From Bacteroidota bacterium (GTDB lineage: Bacteria; Bacteroidota; Ignavibacteria; Ignavibacteriales; Ignavibacteriaceae), in contig JAJYIL010000063.1 in assembly GCA_021790055.1 (NCBI GenBank), forward strand, positions 1 through 10,501: a stretch of 10,501 nucleotides of DNA, read 5' to 3'. Below, one piece after another: positions 7,134 through 10,501 of this stretch. The notes beneath the pieces are model-generated. The model had not been told where the DNA came from. It saw nothing but the letters and a program-made list of their open reading frames with translations, and ran no database searches. The translations under genes were made by a program, and so were the position numbers. Position 1 is the first letter of the stretch. Every line of letters begins with the position of its first letter.

Positions 7134-7150
7134 AGATTTAAGGCAAATCT
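7134..7150 (+). terminator. Weak inverted repeat after flgM, possible terminator or activator site
   Basis: AGATTT (7134-7139) pairs with AAATCT (7145-7150) around AAGGC and is followed by TTT. The stem is short and AT-only apart from one pair, so it would be a poor terminator. The nearby TTTAGCCAAATC (7112-7123) resembles TTTAAGGCAAATC (7137-7149), so the two could instead be paired binding sites for an enhancer-binding protein, just upstream of the sigma-54-type promoter. Confidence 0.25.
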
Positions 7151-7154
7151 TTTA

Positions 7155-7170
7155 TGGGGAAAAGTTTGCT
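7155..7170 (+). promoter_or_regulatory. Sigma-54-type promoter for the two-component genes
   Basis: TGGGGAAAAGTTTGCT fits the sigma-54 consensus TGGCACRNNNNTTGCW: the invariant GG (7156-7157) and GC (7168-7169) are exactly 10 nt apart, and the TTGCT at the -12 box is complete. The CAC of the -24 box is not conserved. Transcription would start near 7180, about 60 nt before the kinase ATG. Control by the sigma-54 activator encoded just downstream is likely, but inferred. Confidence 0.55.
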
Positions 7171-7241
7171 AATTATAGATGAAATATTTATAATACCGCC
7201 CAAGATTAATTTTTTGTGGTGTTCAAAATAGTTTTTCCGTA

Positions 7242-7970
7242 ATGCCTTTAGTCGACGATAACATTCAGAATAATAAACTTCAAATAATCGGAAAGTTAAC
7301 AGCAAGCCTGATTCATGAAATTAGAAATCCGCTTTCAGCTATAAAGCTAAATCTCGATTATCTTAAGATGATTAAAAATGAAATGCCCTTTGAGGCAAAT
7401 GAATCTGTTGAAGTGTGTACCGATGCCTTGAACCGGATACAGAACCTCATAGACAATATGTTCACGCTTGTCAAAAAAAATAATAATGGCTCCTCAACCT
7501 TTTCAATCAACCAGATTACCCGCAATGCTTTCGGAATTATGCGCTACAACGCCGAGAGGAAGAATGTTAAATTTAATTTTAATCTCGACGATTCAATCCC
7601 CGACTGCCGCTTTGATAAAAGCAAGCTGCTGCAGGTCTTCCTAAATCTGATGACCAATGCAATTGAATCCTGTGAATCGGGAGGCGAAATAAACGTTAAA
7701 ACTTTTCTTAGCGGGGGTAAAATAATCTGGGAAGTAAAAGACAACGGCGTTGGAATCAACGAAGAAGACAGGGAAAAGATATTTCAGGACTTTTATACAA
7801 GCAAGGAAAAGGGTACCGGCTTGGGTTTAAGTGTTTGTAAGATGCTTCTCCAGGAGTATCTGGCTGATCTTGATTTTGAAAGCGAACCCGGTAAAGGCTC
7901 AAGGTTTTACGTAACATTTAATCCAGGCATCTTGGAATCGAATGGCGAAGCACAAAATCTTAATAATTGA
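7242..7970 (+). CDS. Sensor-less histidine kinase (NtrB/FlrB type)
   Basis: The 242-residue product is almost only a kinase core. The H-box is SLIHEIRNPLSAIKLN with phospho-acceptor His25, followed by the dimerisation helices. The ATPase domain has an N-box Asn139 (NLMTNAIES), G1 box DNGVGI at 167-172, F-box region DFYTS and G2 box GTGLGLS at 191-197. The HEIRNPL form is typical of the kinases paired with NtrC-type activators. There is no PAS domain, membrane segment or signal peptide before the H-box, so input must come from a partner protein or complex, as thought for flagellar kinases that sense assembly state. The ATG has no clear Shine-Dalgarno and the frame is closed upstream by TAA at 7191-7193. 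It overlaps the next gene by 29 nt. Confidence 0.93.
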   Translation: MPLVDDNIQNNKLQIIGKLTASLIHEIRNPLSAIKLNLDYLKMIKNEMPFEANESVEVCTDALNRIQNLIDNMFTLVKKNNNGSSTFSINQITRNAFGIMRYNAERKNVKFNFNLDDSIPDCRFDKSKLLQVFLNLMTNAIESCESGGEINVKTFLSGGKIIWEVKDNGVGINEEDREKIFQDFYTSKEKGTGLGLSVCKMLLQEYLADLDFESEPGKGSRFYVTFNPGILESNGEAQNLNN

Positions 7971-9336
7971 CGACGACAACCTTGTAGCTGTTTCATTAAA
8001 GAAGCTTTTAATGAAGCTTGGCTACGATGTTGAGACTTGCCTTGAAGCAGGAGAAGCATTCGATAAAGTGGAAAGCTTTGAACCTGAAATAATCTTATTA
8101 GATATTTATTTAACTACTCACAATGGTCTGGAGTTGTTAAAACAATTCCAAAAAAAATTTTACCACTTACCGGTTATTATGATTACCGGCTATTCGGACG
8201 TTAAAATTGCTGTTACAGCTATTAAATCGGGGGCATTTGACTTCCTTCTTAAGCCAATAGATTTAGAGCAGCTCCAGGCTATCTTAAAAAAGGCGATTGA
8301 TAATTTATCATTAAAGGATGAAGTTGATAAGCTCCACCAGATAATGCATGAAGACGAGCTTACCCGGGAGTATTTCGGTAAGAGCACAAAAATTACAAGA
8401 TTGCTTGCATCGGTTGAAAAGCTTGCGAGGAGTTCCGATACAACTCTGCTGTTAGAAGGAGAGAGCGGGACCGGCAAGGAAGTTTTTGCTAAATACATCC
8501 ATCAAAAAAGCCCGCGAAGCAGCGGTCCCTTCATCCAGATAAACTGTTCCGCTATTCCCAAGGAACTTGCCGAGAGCGAATTGTTTGGTCATGAAAAAGG
8601 AGCCTTTACAGGTGCGCTTCAAAAGACCAAGCTTGGTAAGTTTGAGCTTGCAAACGGCGGTACTATTTTGCTTGATGAAATAGGTGAGCTTTCGCTCGAC
8701 CTGCAGGTAAAACTTCTCCGTGTTCTGCAGGAAAAAAAGTTTTACAGGCTCGGCGGTGAAAAAGAAATTGCCGTTGACGTACGCGTTCTCGCTGCGACAA
8801 ACAGAAACCTTGAGGACGAAATTAAGGAAGGAAACTTTCGCGCCGATCTGTTCTACAGGCTGAACGTAGCCCGGATCCAGATTCCGCCGCTGCGTGAAAG
8901 GAAAGAAGATATTCCGATGCTCGCGCTCAGCTTCTTAAGAGAGTTTGCCGGCAAGTTTAATAAAAATATAAAAGGCATTGATCCGGACGCCTTAAACCTC
9001 CTGGTCTCATATTCATGGAAAGGCAACATACGGGAGCTGCGGAATGTAATGGAGAGAGCGGCTTTACTGATTGAAGAAGATGAGCTAAAGGAAAATCATT
9101 TATCATTTCTTGTCGATTCCTCACGCGCTAAAATTATTGATGATGACAGCTTCGTATTAAAGATTCCTCCTAAGGGCATTCAGATTGACCTGGTGTTAAG
9201 AACATTGATTCAGAAAACCTTAAGCATTACCAACGGCAACCAGGTAAGAGCAGCCAAGATACTTGGCTTATCCCGTTCAAAGCTTCGCTACCGGATGGAA
9301 CAGCTTGGTATTGAAGTTACCAAGAACATAAAATAA
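7942..9336 (+). CDS. Sigma-54-dependent response regulator (NtrC/FlrC family)
   Basis: The 464-residue product has the complete three-domain layout. The receiver (about 1-120) has acidic pocket Asp10-Asp12, phospho-acceptor Asp54, Thr82 and Lys104. The AAA+ domain (about 145-375) has Walker A GESGTGKE at 173-180, the sigma-54-contacting GAFTGA loop at 220-225, Walker B LLDEIGE with Asp245-Glu246, and an arginine-finger region FRADLFYRL at 299-307. A Fis-type helix-turn-helix lies at about 434-456 (QVRAAKILGLSRSKLRYRM). All active residues are present, so it should be a working activator. It is fused by overlap to the kinase gene and sits beside flagellar genes, which makes it a candidate master activator for the flagellar sigma-54 regulon, but the regulon cannot be read here. 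Confidence 0.95.
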   Translation: MAKHKILIIDDDNLVAVSLKKLLMKLGYDVETCLEAGEAFDKVESFEPEIILLDIYLTTHNGLELLKQFQKKFYHLPVIMITGYSDVKIAVTAIKSGAFDFLLKPIDLEQLQAILKKAIDNLSLKDEVDKLHQIMHEDELTREYFGKSTKITRLLASVEKLARSSDTTLLLEGESGTGKEVFAKYIHQKSPRSSGPFIQINCSAIPKELAESELFGHEKGAFTGALQKTKLGKFELANGGTILLDEIGELSLDLQVKLLRVLQEKKFYRLGGEKEIAVDVRVLAATNRNLEDEIKEGNFRADLFYRLNVARIQIPPLRERKEDIPMLALSFLREFAGKFNKNIKGIDPDALNLLVSYSWKGNIRELRNVMERAALLIEEDELKENHLSFLVDSSRAKIIDDDSFVLKIPPKGIQIDLVLRTLIQKTLSITNGNQVRAAKILGLSRSKLRYRMEQLGIEVTKNIK

Positions 9337-9340
9337 AAGC

Positions 9341-10501
9341 CTAGTCAGTAAGCGGCAATACAATTGTAAATTTAGTCCCGTGACCTTTTGTACTCTTTAC
9401 CCTTATTTCCGCATGATTTAAGTCGGCATATTTTTTAACGAGCGCAAGGCCTAATCCCGTCCCGTCATAGCGGCGGTTAATGCCCCCTTCTTCTTGAGTA
9501 AACGGGCTGAATAGCTTTGGCATATAATCTTTTGAAATTCCTATTCCCGAATCGCAAACGGTAATACAGACCTTGTTATCTTCATTTTTCAGCATAATAT
9601 CTATCTCGCCTTCTGGTGTATATTTTATCGCATTGTCGATTAAGTTGGAGAAAATTTGTTCCACCGAATAGGGATCAGCGAATATCTTTGTCCTCTTTGC
9701 CGCATTCTTATATTTAAGCTCAAGGTTTTTCATCTTTGCCCTGGAATAGAATTCAAGGGTAAGGTCTTCAAGGAGATCCTTTTCAATATCAAACTTGCTG
9801 AAGTTCGTTTCGAAGTTTCCTGTTTGAATCTTTGACAGGTTCAAGATTAAATCAATCGTTCTAATAAGCCGCTGGGAACTCATATCAATTACCTTAAAGG
9901 CATTTTCAAATCCAAACGGCAGCCTGTCCTCAAATTCTTCTCTTAAAATTGAAGTGTATGTTATTATGTTGTTTAACGGAGTTCTAATCTCGTGAGAGAC
10001 TTGCGTAAGAAACTCAGTCTTCAGCGAATCCGACTTTTCCGCCTCTTCTTTAGCCTGGATTAATTGTTCTCTTTGAATCCTGGAAATGCTTATATCCCGA
10101 ACGAAGCACTGGTAGTATAAAATCTTTCCTGCTTCATCTTTAATAATGTGTGCATTTAATTCAATCCAAATAGGCAGACCGTTTCTCTTTTTCCATTTTA
10201 ATTCCATGTCTATGCCTTCGATTACGGGCTTATACTTGCTGAAAATTTTATTCCCTTCTTCCGGGTTGAAGAATATATCAGCCTTTAAGTCCAAATTTAT
10301 TACATCATCGATGCAGGAAGCGCCGAGAAGGCTTGCAAGCGCTGAGTTAGCGCTTAATATATTACCGTCAATGTCTGTACGGAAAATACCTATCGGTGCA
10401 AATTCGAAAATATCCTTGTACTTTTGTTCTGAAAGATGCAATGCCTGTTCCATTGTTGTATAAGTTTCCATTGTATTTGAAATTGATTTATTAGATCGGA
10501 A
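9341..10501 (-). CDS. PAS domain histidine kinase, N-terminus not resolved
   Basis: Read on the - strand and counted from ATG 10471, the protein has a PAS/PAC region at about 14-130 (KYKDIFEFAPIGIFRTDIDG onward, PAC-like CFVRDISI at 122-129), a short coiled linker, HisKA with VSHEIRTPLNN and His160, and an ATPase domain with NLIDNAIKYTPEG (N-box Asn276/Asn280), G1 DSGIGIS at 307-313 and G2 GTGLGL at 337-342. It ends LPLTD with stop 9341-9343. No receiver or membrane segment is present. Upstream of ATG 10471 there is no Shine-Dalgarno and the frame stays open to the window edge, so more N-terminal domains are likely; the last 9 bases may however be adapter sequence. It is convergent with the activator gene, 4 nt away, and its partner is unknown. 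Confidence 0.9.
   Translation of the reverse strand, partial: FRSNKSISNTMETYTTMEQALHLSEQKYKDIFEFAPIGIFRTDIDGNILSANSALASLLGASCIDDVINLDLKADIFFNPEEGNKIFSKYKPVIEGIDMELKWKKRNGLPIWIELNAHIIKDEAGKILYYQCFVRDISISRIQREQLIQAKEEAEKSDSLKTEFLTQVSHEIRTPLNNIITYTSILREEFEDRLPFGFENAFKVIDMSSQRLIRTIDLILNLSKIQTGNFETNFSKFDIEKDLLEDLTLEFYSRAKMKNLELKYKNAAKRTKIFADPYSVEQIFSNLIDNAIKYTPEGEIDIMLKNEDNKVCITVCDSGIGISKDYMPKLFSPFTQEEGGINRRYDGTGLGLALVKKYADLNHAEIRVKSTKGHGTKFTIVLPLTD

Noticed and set aside
10146..10463. A 105-codon + strand open frame opposite the PAS kinase
   Set aside because: It is antisense to conserved PAS-domain codons and has no recognisable features, so it is a shadow frame.

Overview
The window is an AT-rich bacterial flagellar locus. 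It holds a flagellin gene under a near-perfect sigma-28 (FliA) promoter, a fliS-fliD-fliT-like-flgM cluster, and a sigma-54-type two-component pair (NtrB/FlrB-like kinase and NtrC/FlrC-like activator). Gene order, AT-rich codon use, weak or missing Shine-Dalgarno sequences at several starts, and the flagellin N-terminus suggest a flagellated member of the Bacteroidota/Chlorobi/Ignavibacteria group. That placement is an impression from sequence style, not a search result.

Layout. (1) 19-2739, + strand: a 906-residue fusion of a CgeB-type glycosyltransferase, a GT2-type glycosyltransferase, a TPR-like helical linker and a class I SAM methyltransferase. It is plausibly a flagellin glycan enzyme. 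(2) 2736-3190: a translationally coupled TPR protein that appears broken by a dinucleotide frameshift near 3075. (3) 3191-3374: a control region with the sigma-28 promoter, then a leader with two hairpins. The second hairpin presents AGGA in its loop and matches 11 of 12 positions of the CsrA/RsmA consensus; a second weaker CsrA-like match covers the flagellin Shine-Dalgarno. (4) 3375-4271: flagellin, closed by a strong intrinsic terminator. (5) 4352-7099: fliS, fliD, a small FliT/FlgN-like gene and flgM, with gaps of 4-9 nt. (6) 7100-7241: a spacer with a GG-N10-GC sigma-54-type promoter. (7) 7242-9336: the kinase and activator genes, overlapping by 29 nt. (8) 9341-10501, - strand: a PAS histidine kinase, convergent and 4 nt away, whose frame is still open at the window edge.

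How the parts may work together. The activator would switch on sigma-54 flagellar promoters, including its own. FlgM would hold FliA until the hook is complete. FliA would then transcribe flagellin, FliS would chaperone it, and FliD would cap the filament. The leader architecture suggests a further translational brake on flagellin by CsrA, similar in design to the hag leader of Bacillus subtilis. The glycosyltransferase fusion upstream would decorate the Ser/Thr-rich middle of the flagellin. The gene identities rest on visible motifs; the regulatory links are inference.

No tRNA, rRNA, CRISPR array, insertion sequence or attachment site was seen.
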